The notes beneath the pieces were generated by a model. That model was not told where the DNA came from, searched no databases, and saw nothing but the letters and a program-made list of their open reading frames with translations. A stretch of 64,000 nt of DNA from Oceanobacillus piezotolerans (GTDB lineage: Bacteria; Bacillota; Bacilli; Bacillales; Amphibacillaceae), in assembly GCF_003665065.1 (NCBI RefSeq), contig NZ_RCHR01000005.1:1-64000 (forward strand). The letters are read 5' to 3'. A program made the position numbers and the translations under genes. Positions 44,050 to 53,714 of this stretch are shown piece by piece. How positions within the stretch are numbered: position 1 is the stretch's first letter; each line of letters starts with the position of its first letter.

Positions 44050-44610
44050 ATGGATACAAAATCGCTCATTATAGAAGTCGCAACAAAGATCTTCCAGGAG
44101 AAAGGATATATGGGAGTTGGATTAAACGAAATATTAAAGGAGTGTAATATCTCAAAAGGCTCGCTTTATCACCATTTTCCAAATGGGAAAGAAGAGTTAT
44201 TAATTGCCTGCCTTCACACATTAACTGAGAAAATTACGATGGATATGAAGCAAATATTTAAAAAGCATCCAACAACTGAAGAAGCTATAAAAGCCATGGT
44301 TAACCAGTTAATTATTCATTTTGAAACAGAAGGTACGATAACTAGTTATACATTTACCAGTATTGTTAGTGAGATGGGTTCTCTTAGTGAATCAGTCCGA
44401 AATGCTTGTTCACTACTATATACAAACATACAAAAAATCTATTGCGATAAATTAGTAGAAGATGGCCTTTCGCTGGAAACAGCGAATTCGATTGCTCTTA
44501 CAATGACAGCTTCCATAGAGGGCGGAATTATGCTTTGTTTGACGAAAAAATCAAGTGAACCGCTTAGAGAAATTGCAAATGTATTAACGAAAACAAGTTT
44601 TAATTTATGA
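44050..44610 (+). CDS. TetR family repressor (LmrA/QdoR-like)
   Basis: A 186-residue TetR regulator. The helix-turn-helix (about 5-50) has VGLNEILKECNISKGSLYHHFPNGKEEL-type sequence. The C-terminal ligand domain carries FETEGTITSYTFTSIVSEM. It resembles B. subtilis LmrA/QdoR, which repress a drug pump. ATG 44050 is chosen because GGAGGAGG lies about 11 bases upstream; the longer frame covers the promoter. The stop overlaps a Met codon of the pump frame, so the two are cotranscribed and probably autoregulated through the site at 44014-44030. Confidence 0.85.
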   Translation: MDTKSLIIEVATKIFQEKGYMGVGLNEILKECNISKGSLYHHFPNGKEELLIACLHTLTEKITMDMKQIFKKHPTTEEAIKAMVNQLIIHFETEGTITSYTFTSIVSEMGSLSESVRNACSLLYTNIQKIYCDKLVEDGLSLETANSIALTMTASIEGGIMLCLTKKSSEPLREIANVLTKTSFNL

Positions 44611-44624
44611 AAAAGGAGATTATT

Positions 44625-46091
44625 ATGAACACACAAATGAAAGTTAAAAATCCTAAAACAATAGCATTTATCTTAATGTTTGGTGCATTTTTGGGATTAT
44701 TTGGCGAAACAGCATTAAATATGGCATTAACAAATATTATGGAGGAATTTTCGGTATCCCCGGGAATTGCACAATGGTTGACGACAGGTTATTTACTGGT
44801 ATTAGCCATTCTGGTACCAATTTCAGCATCTTTAATGAAATGGTTTACGACTAGGCAATTAGTTATTGGAGGTTTGGTTATCTCGCTTGCGGGTGCAGTA
44901 TTAGCGGCTCTATCTCCATCTTTTGCTGTTCTATTGTTAGGTCGCTTAGTACAAGCAATAGGAACAGGTATTTTAATTCCTGTCATGACAAGCGTTCTTC
45001 TAATTATTTTCCCGGTTCATAAACGCGGGGTTGTAATGGGAATTATGGGTCTAGTTATTACGTTAGGACCAGCCTTAGGGCCAACACTCTCTGGAGTTAT
45101 AATCAGCTCATTAGGGTGGCCTTATATATTCTGGATTAGCGGTATTCTATATGTATTATTGACACTCTATGCAGTTGCGCAAATGAAAAACGTTTCAGAA
45201 ATTACGAAACCTAAAATTGATGTATTATCCATTATTTTATCTACATTTGGATTTGGTGGGTTGATTTTTGCCTTGAGTACGATGGCAGAAAAGGCAGTTT
45301 CTTCCCCTCAAGTATTAGTACCATTAGTGATAGGTATTGTTGCACTTGTATTATTTGGAGTACGCCAAATGAAAATGGAACAGCCTATGGTCAATTTACG
45401 TGTGTTTAAATATCCAATGTTCACATTAGGAACATTGATGATGTTTCTTAGTATTTTAGTTATTTTATCAACGGGTATTTTATTGCCCATTTATCTAAAG
45501 GGTGCCTTATTGCTTGCTGCTGCTGTAGCTGGTTTATTATTACTTCCGGGAAATGCAGTGAATGTGATTATGTCACCAATTGTGGGAACGTTATTTGATA
45601 AGCTTGGTGCACGTGTGCTTACAATTACTGGATCTGTTATTGTTTTATTAGGTAACTTAATGTTTGTTACGTTTATTTCTTCAACAACACCAATTTGGCA
45701 AATTATTGTGTCCTTTATGGTATTATTCTTTGGTTTAACGATGGTAACCATTCCTTCTCAAACCAACGCATTAAACCAATTACCGCCGAATTTATATCCG
45801 GATGGTTCAGCAGCAATGAACACGTTGAACCAGGTAGCTGGTGCAGCTGGTACAGCCATAGCAATTGCAGTATTCACTGCTGGACAAGAAAATTTTGCCA
45901 GCGTTAATCCTGCTGCTACAGATCCAGAAGTTTTAGCAGCTGGAATTAAATATGCTTTCTACTTTATTACAGGAATCTCTGCAGTGACTTTAGTATGTTC
46001 CTTCTTTGTTAAGAAGAAAGTTACTGTAACGAAAGAAGCCTCCGATAATAGCGGAGCGGTTGGCAGCGTCAATACAGAGTCTGTAAAGTAA
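44625..46091 (+). CDS. DHA2-type MFS multidrug exporter (LmrB-like)
   Basis: A 488-residue drug:H+ antiporter with 14 predicted membrane helices. Motif A-like and motif C-like sequences are seen (LVQAIGTGILIPVMTSVLL and LGPALGPTLSGVIISSLGW). It likely exports lincosamides or similar compounds like LmrB, but specificity cannot be read. ATG 44625 is chosen because AAAAAGGAG lies 6 bases before it. It is cotranscribed with the TetR gene. Confidence 0.88.
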   Translation: MNTQMKVKNPKTIAFILMFGAFLGLFGETALNMALTNIMEEFSVSPGIAQWLTTGYLLVLAILVPISASLMKWFTTRQLVIGGLVISLAGAVLAALSPSFAVLLLGRLVQAIGTGILIPVMTSVLLIIFPVHKRGVVMGIMGLVITLGPALGPTLSGVIISSLGWPYIFWISGILYVLLTLYAVAQMKNVSEITKPKIDVLSIILSTFGFGGLIFALSTMAEKAVSSPQVLVPLVIGIVALVLFGVRQMKMEQPMVNLRVFKYPMFTLGTLMMFLSILVILSTGILLPIYLKGALLLAAAVAGLLLLPGNAVNVIMSPIVGTLFDKLGARVLTITGSVIVLLGNLMFVTFISSTTPIWQIIVSFMVLFFGLTMVTIPSQTNALNQLPPNLYPDGSAAMNTLNQVAGAAGTAIAIAVFTAGQENFASVNPAATDPEVLAAGIKYAFYFITGISAVTLVCSFFVKKKVTVTKEASDNSGAVGSVNTESVK

Positions 46092-46162
46092 AACTACCTA
46101 TTCTGTTGTTTGGTGTTGATAGATAGAGGGTATATAACATGTACAAAGGAGAGATGAACGGA

Positions 46163-46600
46163 ATGGCAAACAATTATAAAAGTATATTAGTAGCTGTAGA
46201 TGGATCTAAAGAAGCGGATCTTGCGTTTCGTAAATCCATTGATGTAGCAAAACGAAACCAGGGTGCTGCCATAACGATTGTAAATGTTATTGATACACGT
46301 GCTTACGTTGCTTACGATGGCTTTAATATTGAAAAGGCACAGAAAGAAGCTCAAAATCTTACAAATGAATATATGAAGCTAGCGAAAGCAGCAGGTTTAG
46401 AAAACGTCGACATCGTGATTGAAGATGGTTCTCCAAAGACAATGATAACAAAAGATATAGCAACGAAAGTAGATGCAGATTTAATTATTTGTGGTGCTAC
46501 AGGACTTAATGCAGTTGAACGTTTTATTATGGGTTCTGTATCAGAAGCAATAATCCGTTCAGCTAATTGTGATGTGCTAGTCGTTCGTACACCAGCATAA
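46163..46600 (+). CDS. universal stress protein (UspA family)
   Basis: A 145-residue nucleotide-binding stress protein. It starts YKSILVAVDGSKEADLAF and has the ATP-binding glycine motif in CGATGLNAVERFIMGSVSEA with DVLVVR at the end. It likely helps survival in stress or stationary phase. I prefer ATG 46163 (MANNYKS); AAAGGAG lies 11 bases upstream, and the ATG at 46154 is only 2 bases from it. It lies 71 bases after the efflux gene and may be separately transcribed. Confidence 0.9.
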   Translation: MANNYKSILVAVDGSKEADLAFRKSIDVAKRNQGAAITIVNVIDTRAYVAYDGFNIEKAQKEAQNLTNEYMKLAKAAGLENVDIVIEDGSPKTMITKDIATKVDADLIICGATGLNAVERFIMGSVSEAIIRSANCDVLVVRTPA

Positions 46601-46657
46601 AGGTATTCGCAGTTTTAGGAATGGACAAAGGAAAAATATAACTTTATAGAAACATAG

Positions 46658-46702
46658 AAATGCTCCATATCGTAGATTTTCACGGTATGGTGCATTTTAT
46701 TT
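46658..46702 (+). terminator. terminator after the Usp gene
   Basis: An imperfect stem AAATGCTCCATA/TATGGTGCATTTT is followed by ATTTTC. Confidence 0.7.
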
Positions 46703-46843
46703 TCAAAAAGAAGATATCTTATCTGCATAATGCAGTCTTATGATTTAATAATAGAAAAATTGAAAAAGAAAAATAGACCACTATCTTAATAGTTATAGTA
46801 AAATAGTAGTAAAAGAACATTATAGTAATCTTGGGGTGAGAGA

Positions 46844-48076
46844 GTGGAAATATATATAGCCAGGCAGCCGATATTAAATCGGAGCCAAGAGGTTGTTGCC
46901 TATGAATTATTGTATCGGAGCAGTAACAAGAATGAATTTCCAAATATAGATGGAAACGAAGCTACTTCTCATGTTATATATAATTTTTTGCAAATGGGAA
47001 TTGATTCATTATCTGAAGGAAAACCAAGTTTTATTAATTTTACTGATCAATTAATTGAGAATCATGTTCCAAGCCACTTCGAACAGGATACAATCGTTGT
47101 AGAAATATTGGAGTCAGTTGAACTTACTGATTCTATTATTGAGGGCTGTACAAAATTAAAGGAAATGGGATATAAACTAGCATTAGATGATTTTCAAATT
47201 AAATTAGATAACCCTTACCTTAAAGACATTATTGGATTAGTGGATATAATTAAAGTAGATATACATAACACACCACGTGATCTGCAAAAGCAAATCCTGC
47301 GTGCTTTCAAATCTCATGACGTGGAATTTTTGGCAGAAAAAGTAGAGACTAGAGAAGAATACGAAAGATGCCTGCAGGAAGGTTATTCTTATTTCCAAGG
47401 TTACTTTTTTAGTAAGCCTGTTGTCCTATCGATGAAAGATATACCAATTCAGAATCATAGCTTTCTCCTTATCTTAAATGAGCTTTCACAGCCTGAGCCA
47501 AGTGTAGATCGTATCACCAAGTACATTGAAGCAGATGTTTCCCTTTCTTATAAACTATTGCGCTTCATTAATTCACCGATTATCGGGCGTAAGTATGATA
47601 TTAAATCTATAAAACAAGCTGTTGTCATTCTAGGATTTAAAGAATTGAAAAAGTGGATTTTCCTTTTATCATTGCGTGAAAAACCAAATAGAGAGGATTC
47701 TTATAATGAGGTTATCCGAATGAGCCTTATAAGAGCGAAGACATGTGAAGAAATTGCTAATTACAAGGGCTTTAGAACAGAAGCTTCAAGTTTTTTCCTT
47801 GTTGGATTGCTATCACTTATGGATACGCTTATGAAGCAATCCCCAGAAAGCCTCATGGAAGGATTGCCGCTGGATTCGGACATTAAGCAAACGATATTAG
47901 GTGAGGATACGAGATACAGTTCTATCTTTCATTTAGCAGTCTCTCTTGAAAGGGTAGAATGGATCAAAATTGATCGCCTTATTCAAGAGATTGACATGGA
48001 TAAACAAGCATTATTCGATATCTATATGAAAGTGCTGAAGTGGGCTAGAGAGGTCATGAATGGCCTGCTTATATAA
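46844..48076 (+). CDS. EAL plus HDOD signalling protein (YuxH-like)
   Basis: A 410-residue protein with an N-terminal EAL-type phosphodiesterase domain (about 1-205) and a C-terminal HDOD domain (about 210-405). The EAL core reads YELLYR in place of EAL, and DDFQIKLDN and EKVETREEY mark catalytic regions; some metal ligands appear altered, so c-di-GMP cleavage is doubtful. The HDOD domain has YIEADVSLSYKLLRFINSP. It matches B. subtilis YuxH, whose loss has little known effect. The start is GTG with GGGGTGAG upstream. Confidence 0.85.
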   Translation: MEIYIARQPILNRSQEVVAYELLYRSSNKNEFPNIDGNEATSHVIYNFLQMGIDSLSEGKPSFINFTDQLIENHVPSHFEQDTIVVEILESVELTDSIIEGCTKLKEMGYKLALDDFQIKLDNPYLKDIIGLVDIIKVDIHNTPRDLQKQILRAFKSHDVEFLAEKVETREEYERCLQEGYSYFQGYFFSKPVVLSMKDIPIQNHSFLLILNELSQPEPSVDRITKYIEADVSLSYKLLRFINSPIIGRKYDIKSIKQAVVILGFKELKKWIFLLSLREKPNREDSYNEVIRMSLIRAKTCEEIANYKGFRTEASSFFLVGLLSLMDTLMKQSPESLMEGLPLDSDIKQTILGEDTRYSSIFHLAVSLERVEWIKIDRLIQEIDMDKQALFDIYMKVLKWAREVMNGLLI

Positions 48077-48082
48077 AATATT

Positions 48083-48111
48083 AGGAAAAGCTACTACAGT
48101 TAGCTTTTCCT
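48083..48111. terminator. bidirectional terminator
   Basis: A perfect stem AGGAAAAGCTA/TAGCTTTTCCT separates the convergent YuxH-like and YitT-like genes. Confidence 0.85.
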
Positions 48112-48115
48112 TTGT

Positions 48116-48922
48116 TTAGTTCTTAGCAAATTCCCCATCCACCTCTACCGTTTTGTAAACGTTAATAAAGGCTTTATTATCATGAGAGCGAACAATTTCT
48201 TTTACTTGTAATGTTTCGTATCTTGTAACCACCATCATAAGGATTTGCTTAGGTTCATTGGTATATCCGCCGTACCCGTCTGTAATCGTAATACCGCGAT
48301 AGATGGATTGCAGCAATTCATTACGAATGGCTTCCCCTTCCGTAGTAATAATTTGCATTGTAAGCTTTATATGATTGGTATGTACGCTGTCTATCATCTT
48401 CCCTGTTAGATAGATGGAAAGCAAGGTATAAAGCGCAATATTCCAATTAAAAACAAATCCAGATATAAGAACAATCACACCATTCATTCCAGTTAGCAGT
48501 AGACCAACACTCATATTACTTGTCCGGGACACAATAATAGCAATAATATCTAATCCACCTGAGGTACCAGAGAACTTCATAATGAGGCCAATACCAAGTC
48601 CGCCAATCACACCACCGAAAATAGTCGATAGCAGAATATTATCTGTGATAGTCGCTACTGGAAGGATGTATAAAAAGAAGGATAGAGAGACAACACAAAT
48701 AATGGTATTAATTGTAATCTCCTTACCAAGCTTATAGAAGCCAAGGATAATTAAAGGCAGATTAAGCAAGAAATTCATTAATCCGGTATCAAAAGGGGTA
48801 ATAATTCCAAGTAAAATCGCGATTCCACTTATCCCGCTACTTAAGATTCCATATGGAACCAAAAAGCAATTAAACGCAAAGGCGACTACAAGTGAACCAG
48901 CTATCACAATTAAGTTTTTCAT
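48116..48922 (-). CDS. YitT family membrane protein
   Basis: A 268-residue protein with five or six N-terminal membrane helices (DUF161) and a C-terminal soluble DUF2179 domain (about 190-265) that includes TITDGYGGYTNEPKQILMMVVTRYE. The membrane part has VIGGLGIGLIMKFSGTSGGLD. It belongs to the YitT/YqfU/YpjC group of unknown role, possibly ion transport or signalling through the DUF2179 fold. AAGGAG lies before the ATG. It is monocistronic. Confidence 0.85.
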   Translation of the reverse strand: MKNLIVIAGSLVVAFAFNCFLVPYGILSSGISGIAILLGIITPFDTGLMNFLLNLPLIILGFYKLGKEITINTIICVVSLSFFLYILPVATITDNILLSTIFGGVIGGLGIGLIMKFSGTSGGLDIIAIIVSRTSNMSVGLLLTGMNGVIVLISGFVFNWNIALYTLLSIYLTGKMIDSVHTNHIKLTMQIITTEGEAIRNELLQSIYRGITITDGYGGYTNEPKQILMMVVTRYETLQVKEIVRSHDNKAFINVYKTVEVDGEFAKN

Positions 48923-49255
48923 GCATAAATCTCCTTACCAGATGTTTGGGCCAATCGATGTTTTGCTTACGCAAGAAAGTTATGGAAGGATTTTCCAAAA
49001 GTAGCGTATTCATCATTCTTAAGTATTTTACCACTATAGGAGGTATCATGCAGTATATATTCTAAATGTAAGTATCTTTTGATTATTCCTTCTTGTGCCT
49101 CTTAAATACATGCCCGATTATTACTAATAGGGTGTGTCCTGAAAAGGAGGATGAAATTGGATAGATATCCTTCTGGCTTGTTCATAAGAAAGAAAATAAA
49201 TGGCAACCAATCCGTACTCTCCTGGATTAGAAATATGCATTAGAAGCATGATCTA
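48923..49255. other. gene-free intergenic stretch
   Basis: I see no convincing coding frame, RNA or repeat between the YitT-like gene and the terminator of the acidic lipoprotein, apart from the upstream region of the YitT-like gene. Confidence 0.5.
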
Positions 49256-49292
49256 AAAAAGCCTGAAGCAAATGTAGAATGCTTCAGGCTTT
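49256..49292 (-). terminator. terminator after the acidic lipoprotein
   Basis: The perfect stem GCCTGAAGCA/TGCTTCAGGC is followed on the minus strand by a T-run. Confidence 0.85.
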
Positions 49293-49304
49293 CATTTCTA
49301 AGTA

Positions 49305-49517
49305 TTATTGCTCGTCTTCTTCACTATCATCTTCACTATCTTCTTCTGGTGCTTCCTCACTATCAGTACCTTCATCAGGAGTATCCTCGTTAGTTGTATC
49401 TTCTTGTTCTGTAGGTTCTGTTGTTGCTGGTTCTTCCTCATCTCCTGCTCCACAACCAACTAAGATTGCAGTTGAAAAGATGGCTGTCATAAGAATCATT
49501 AGTAGCTTTTTCAACAT
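49305..49517 (-). CDS. small acidic lipoprotein
   Basis: A 70-residue lipoprotein with lipobox LVGC after a hydrophobic signal (MLKKLLMILMTAIFSTAI), followed by a tail made almost only of Glu, Asp, Thr, Ser and Pro. After processing it would be a membrane-anchored acidic, disordered peptide. GAGGTG lies just before ATG 49517; the longer frame starts at a GTG inside that site. I know no function; the strong charge could bind metal ions or fend off polymers. Confidence 0.65.
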   Translation of the reverse strand: MLKKLLMILMTAIFSTAILVGCGAGDEEEPATTEPTEQEDTTNEDTPDEGTDSEEAPEEDSEDDSEEDEQ

Positions 49518-49591
49518 AATCACCTCGCTTGGACAGATTTGAATACTCCTCCATTGTAGTGACTAATTGTTAAGGAAGTGTGAATGCAGTG

Positions 49592-49619
49592 TTAATTGTT
49601 TGAAAATACAAACAATTAA
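49592..49619. repeat. perfect 11-base inverted repeat
   Basis: TTAATTGTTTG and CAAACAATTAA enclose 6 bases. It lies between csaA and the acidic lipoprotein, where it may be a terminator, operator or hairpin. Confidence 0.5.
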
Positions 49620-49708
49620 TCATACATTTCTCCTAGAAATTAGAAAGAATAATACATTGGACTTATCTGTAAAGCGGACAAAACAAGAAAGAAGTCTTAC
49701 TCATTATT

Positions 49709-50041
49709 TTATGAAATTGGTGTACCATTTTTTACGGGTTGATCCGGCCTTAATAGTACAACATCCCCGTCTGAAGGAACTCCGCCAATAACTAAAACCT
49801 CAGACTTGTATCCTGCAATTCTAAGGGGCGGAAAATTCACAACTCCGACAACTTGTCTGCCAATTAATTGCTGAGCTTGATAGCGCTGGGTAATTTGCGC
49901 CGAAGATTGCTTGATTCCTATTTCTTCTCCAAAGTCGATTTTTAGTTTTATTGCCGGTTTCCTTGCCTCTTTAAAATCTTCTGCATCCATTACTGTACCG
50001 ATTCGTAGATCTAATTTCATAAAGTCTTCAAAAGTCGCCAA
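49709..50041 (-). CDS. csaA: CsaA tRNA-binding-domain chaperone-like protein
   Basis: A 110-residue OB-fold protein that matches Bacillus CsaA in length and sequence ([57 protein letters not shown]). CsaA is an export-related chaperone, and its fold is the EMAP/tRNA-binding type. I choose a TTG start at 50041 because GGAGG lies 8 bases upstream and the N-terminus then aligns with the B. subtilis protein; the GTG at 50047 is too close. It is monocistronic. Confidence 0.92.
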   Translation of the reverse strand: MATFEDFMKLDLRIGTVMDAEDFKEARKPAIKLKIDFGEEIGIKQSSAQITQRYQAQQLIGRQVVGVVNFPPLRIAGYKSEVLVIGGVPSDGDVVLLRPDQPVKNGTPIS

Positions 50042-50047
50042 TTGCAC

Positions 50048-50356
50048 TTCCTCCTTTATTTATGAGATTCTAATGCTTCTTTTACTTCTTATCCTAGCAT
50101 AGCTTCTAATACTTATTTTAATATTCTAACAAACACAATCCCTAGTGTATCCATTTTATTACTTTGTTAACTAAATAACTTTATTTCGAATCTATTGATA
50201 GAAAGATGAGAGAGTGCATTCTAATACAGAATCATAAGCTGGTTCATTTTTCCTAGGAACAAAAGGTTGCTCAATCATTTTGTTTTGTCCTTCCTAATAG
50301 ATATAATAGAAATATTACAATATACAGTAAAAGTGGATTAGGAGAGAATAAAATTA
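50048..50356. other. gene-free intergenic stretch
   Basis: No convincing small gene, RNA or repeat is visible between csaA and fabF. It must hold the divergent promoters of both. Confidence 0.5.
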
Positions 50357-51595
50357 ATGAAAAGAGTAGTGATAACGGGTGTTGGGGCAATGACACCAAT
50401 AGGAAATAACGCATTTACAGCATGGGAGAATGCTACAGGCGGCGTATCAGGCGTTAGCGAAGCAACATTAATTGATATAGAGAAAGTAGATGTGAAAATA
50501 ACGGCAGAAGTGAAAGACTTTAATCCTGCTGATTATATGGATAAAAAAGAGGCAAAGCGAATGGGGCGCTTTAGTCAGTTTGCAGTAGCAGCGAGTAAGA
50601 TGGCAATAGAGGACGCAAGAATAGAAATTGGCAAAAATGCTATACCAGAACGGGTAGGTGTATGGATTGGCTCTGGAATTGGTGGCTTGGGGGAGTTTGA
50701 AACCCAACATCGGAAATTTCTTGAAAAGGGCCAGCGCCGTGTGAGTCCTTTTACTATTCCGATGTTTATACCGGATATGGCGTCTGGGCGTGTTTCGATT
50801 GAATTGGGGGCAAAGGGGATCAATAACTGCTCTGTTACGGCTTGTGCAACAGGAAGCAATTCGATTGGCGATGCTTTTCGCAGTATTCAAAATGGACTTT
50901 CCGACGTCATGATTACTGGCGGTACCGAAGCAGCTATCACAGAAATGACAGTTGCCGGTTTCTCTAATATGACAGCTCTATCTAAAAACCCAAATCCTGA
51001 AAAGGCGAGTCGCCCATTTGATAAGAATCGGGACGGATTTGTGCTAGGTGAAGGATGTGGCGTGGTTATTTTAGAAGAACTTGAACATGCTTTAACAAGA
51101 GGAGCCAATATCTATGCAGAATTAGTTGGATATGGCTCAACAGGTGATGCCTATCATATTACTTCGCCAGCACCTGACGGGGAAGGGGCTGGAAGAGCGA
51201 TGAAGCTAGCTTTAGAGGATGCAAGTCTTGCTCCGGAACAAGTAGATTATATTAATGCACATGGTACTTCCACTCAATATAATGATTTATTTGAAACAAA
51301 TGCAATTAAAGCTGTGTTCGGTGATCATGCCTATAACTTGTCTGTAAGTTCTACAAAGTCTATGACAGGTCATTTACTAGGTGGTGCGGGTGCTGTAGAA
51401 GCAATCTTTTCTGTATTGGCTATTAGAGATGGAATCATGCCTCCAACGATTAACTACGAAACTCCAGACGAAGCATTGGACCTCGATTATGTACCAAATG
51501 TGGCAAAGAAGAAAGATTTAACGGTAGTATTGTCTAATTCATTAGGTTTTGGTGGTCATAATGCGTCATTGCTGTTTAAACGTTTTGATGGGTAA
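50357..51595 (+). CDS. fabF: beta-ketoacyl-ACP synthase II
   Basis: A 412-residue condensing enzyme that elongates fatty acyl chains on acyl carrier protein. The catalytic Cys lies in [10 protein letters not shown], and the two His residues in [11 protein letters not shown] and [12 protein letters not shown]. Length and motifs match FabF. In Bacillus fabF normally follows fabH; here it stands alone with no fabH, so it may be a second copy with a specialised role. TTAGGAGAG precedes the ATG. Confidence 0.9.
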   Translation: MKRVVITGVGAMTPIGNNAFTAWENATGGVSGVSEATLIDIEKVDVKITAEVKDFNPADYMDKKEAKRMGRFSQFAVAASKMAIEDARIEIGKNAIPERVGVWIGSGIGGLGEFETQHRKFLEKGQRRVSPFTIPMFIPDMASGRVSIELGAKGINNCSVTACATGSNSIGDAFRSIQNGLSDVMITGGTEAAITEMTVAGFSNMTALSKNPNPEKASRPFDKNRDGFVLGEGCGVVILEELEHALTRGANIYAELVGYGSTGDAYHITSPAPDGEGAGRAMKLALEDASLAPEQVDYINAHGTSTQYNDLFETNAIKAVFGDHAYNLSVSSTKSMTGHLLGGAGAVEAIFSVLAIRDGIMPPTINYETPDEALDLDYVPNVAKKKDLTVVLSNSLGFGGHNASLLFKRFDG

Positions 51596-51737
51596 AAATA
51601 CTGCTCTCCTATAATAGTGACGTTGGAATCCGGAATCAAAAAGCGGATAAATGGTGCGCTAATCTATAAATAAAAATGGAGCTCTATTAGTTGCCGGTGA
51701 ACTCTTACCGAACCTCTGCTAATTCCTGGAATTACTA

Positions 51738-51782
51738 AGAAAGCAGAGAAAAAGGTGTCAGGCATGCCTTTTCTCTGCTTTC
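51738..51782. repeat. palindromic repeat with GGTGTCAGGCA core
   Basis: AGAAAGCAGAGAAAA and TTTTCTCTGCTTTCT are inverted copies around GGTGTCAGGCATGCC. Similar GTGTCAGGCACC palindromes are common between genes in Bacillus. It lies between fabF and the glycosyltransferase gene. Confidence 0.65.
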
Positions 51783-51889
51783 TGGCATTTATTGGTGCGG
51801 AGCCAATAACTAAGATAATGGAGTGAAATACGATATTTTGTACTACAAAGGAGGACAAAAAGGGACAGTCTCATGCTTGTCCTAATACA

Positions 51890-52690
51890 ATGAATATACT
51901 CGTAACATTAAATTCCAATTATATAAAGCCTCTTCAAGTAATGCTTAAATCCCTTTTCCTGAACAACCCTGAACAGAAATTCTGCATCTATGTGATGCAT
52001 TCCTCTCTTCAAGAACACGAGCTTGAAATGCTTTCGTTCTTTGCAGAAAAGAATAACCATAAATTACAGATTATTACGGTTAAGGGTGAGCATTTTGCGG
52101 ATGCGCCAGTGCTAAAGCATTATTCCATAGAAATGTATTATCGTTTACTAGCTTTTAAGTATTTACCGATAGATCTGGATCGGATTTTATATTTAGATCC
52201 TGATATTCTAGTTATTAATGATATCCGTGAATTATACAATCTAGAGTTGAATGGGTACCTCTATGCAGCTGCGTACCATGATCGTGCTTCAGTGAAAGAA
52301 CTGAACAAGCTACGCTTAAAGCAATATGATATAGAAGCTTATTATAATTCTGGTGTACTCTTAATGAATTTAGAAGAACAAAGGACTAGAATAAAGGAAG
52401 ACGAAATCTACAAATTTGTAGAGGAAAATAGGAAAAAATTAATCCTCCCAGATCAAGACGTAATAAATGGACTTTACTCCAAGGAAATCAAGGACATAGA
52501 TGAGTTAATCTATAACTTTGATGCGAGATTTTATCAATATTATAAATTAGTAAATAAGGTAGATATGGATTTTATTATGAAACAGACGGCCATTATCCAT
52601 TTTTGCGGAAAGAGGAAACCTTGGCAGGGTAACTATATAGGCAAGTTTCATTCCCTTTACAAACATTATGAGAAATTGGCATCACGTTAG
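51890..52690 (+). CDS. glycosyltransferase family 8 protein
   Basis: A 266-residue GT-A fold enzyme that transfers sugar from a nucleotide sugar. The start has MNILVTLNSNYIKPLQVML, the DxD metal motif lies in RILYLDPDILVINDI, and the C-terminal HFCGKRKPW matches the family's last metal His and Lys. It resembles LPS-type glycosyltransferases in cell-surface synthesis, though the acceptor is unknown. No ribosome site is obvious before the ATG; a palindromic repeat and a GACAAAAAGGGACAGTC hairpin lie just upstream. Confidence 0.85.
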   Translation: MNILVTLNSNYIKPLQVMLKSLFLNNPEQKFCIYVMHSSLQEHELEMLSFFAEKNNHKLQIITVKGEHFADAPVLKHYSIEMYYRLLAFKYLPIDLDRILYLDPDILVINDIRELYNLELNGYLYAAAYHDRASVKELNKLRLKQYDIEAYYNSGVLLMNLEEQRTRIKEDEIYKFVEENRKKLILPDQDVINGLYSKEIKDIDELIYNFDARFYQYYKLVNKVDMDFIMKQTAIIHFCGKRKPWQGNYIGKFHSLYKHYEKLASR

Positions 52691-52786
52691 ATTTTTTAGA
52701 TAATTGATAATAAAAAAGCTACATACTTTGCTTCAACGTGTTAAAATAAAATAGTAGACGACGTACGTAAAGAAGGTGACTAAGAT

Positions 52787-53392
52787 ATGAAGCTATGGAT
52801 GAGGAAATTCCTTGTTGCATTAATAACAGTAGCTACCTTAGGAATGTATACGCCCGCATATCTATTAGATGTTGAAGCAGAAGATAAGAATGATAATTTT
52901 TCTGAATCTGGCGATAACAATGCAAATGCGGTCGTTAAAGTTAGAGAAGCCCAAGAGGCTAGCTTACCAATCGAAGAAAACCGTTTTAGTGAAACGTATC
53001 TTATTAATGATATGACCGAAAAAGCAAAGGAACAAACGATGATGAAGTTTGGTCCTAGAATGCAGGAACAAGTAGAAGATGAATTTGATCATTTCATATT
53101 GCCTACAATAGAAACCGTGCTGGAATCTATTATTAAGCAAGCTGGAGAAGACAGTAAATATCTTCGGATGACAGAAACTCCTGCAAAGGGATATGGAGAA
53201 CGAATTTTCCATGTATACAATGAAGAATCAAAAGAAGATATTGCAAGATTTCATATTAGACGTGATAATCGCCCACAAGAGGGATATTACTTTAATTTCC
53301 ACTACCATTTAAGTAATGATGGATTTAGGACCCACCACCAAATTGGAGAAATTTATTGGGATAAAAACACACCACCGAAATGGATGGCATAA
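52787..53392 (+). CDS. YpjP-like exported protein
   Basis: A 201-residue protein with a signal peptide (WMRKFLVALITVATLGMYTP), a disordered acidic stretch, and a C-terminal domain with FHIRRDNRPQEGYYFNFHYH and GEIYWDKNTPPKWM. This fits the YpjP family of Bacillus, of unknown role. The mature protein is predicted to be outside the membrane. AGAAGGTGA precedes the ATG by 6 bases. It may be cotranscribed with the rhodanese gene 18 bases downstream. Confidence 0.8.
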   Translation: MKLWMRKFLVALITVATLGMYTPAYLLDVEAEDKNDNFSESGDNNANAVVKVREAQEASLPIEENRFSETYLINDMTEKAKEQTMMKFGPRMQEQVEDEFDHFILPTIETVLESIIKQAGEDSKYLRMTETPAKGYGERIFHVYNEESKEDIARFHIRRDNRPQEGYYFNFHYHLSNDGFRTHHQIGEIYWDKNTPPKWMA

Positions 53393-53410
53393 CGATAGGG
53401 AGGAATAAAG

Positions 53411-53707
53411 ATGAAGGAAATTTCTGCAAAAGAAGTGCAGGAAAAGCTGGAAAATGGAGAAGAGCTTAACATTGTCGATGTGCGTGAGGATGATGAAGTA
53501 GCACAAGGGATTATTCCAGGTGCTAAACATATCCGCTTAGGTGAGATTCCAGAGCGTCATACGGAACTTGATAAGAATAAGCAATATTACATGGTTTGCC
53601 GTTCTGGAGCAAGAAGTGGAAGAGCCACAGAATTTCTTAACGAACAAGGATACGACGTAACGAACATGGCTGGTGGAATGCTGGCTTGGGAAGGCGACGT
53701 AGAATAA
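53411..53707 (+). CDS. rhodanese-like sulfurtransferase
   Basis: A 98-residue single-domain rhodanese. The active-site Cys lies in YYMVCRSGARSGRA, and LNIVDVREDDEVAQGIIPGAKHI is the first family block. It moves sulfane sulfur in the cytoplasm, possibly in thiol or iron-sulfur metabolism. AGGGAGG precedes the ATG by 7 bases. A strong terminator follows. Confidence 0.9.
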   Translation: MKEISAKEVQEKLENGEELNIVDVREDDEVAQGIIPGAKHIRLGEIPERHTELDKNKQYYMVCRSGARSGRATEFLNEQGYDVTNMAGGMLAWEGDVE

Positions 53708-53714
53708 TAATGAA

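Noticed and set aside
49279-49542. 87-codon Ser-rich plus-strand frame
   Set aside because: It is the antisense shadow of the acidic lipoprotein gene; Ser-rich content reflects antisense Glu/Asp codons.
51664-51858. 64-codon minus-strand frame
   Set aside because: It crosses the long palindromic repeat and is best explained as repeat DNA.
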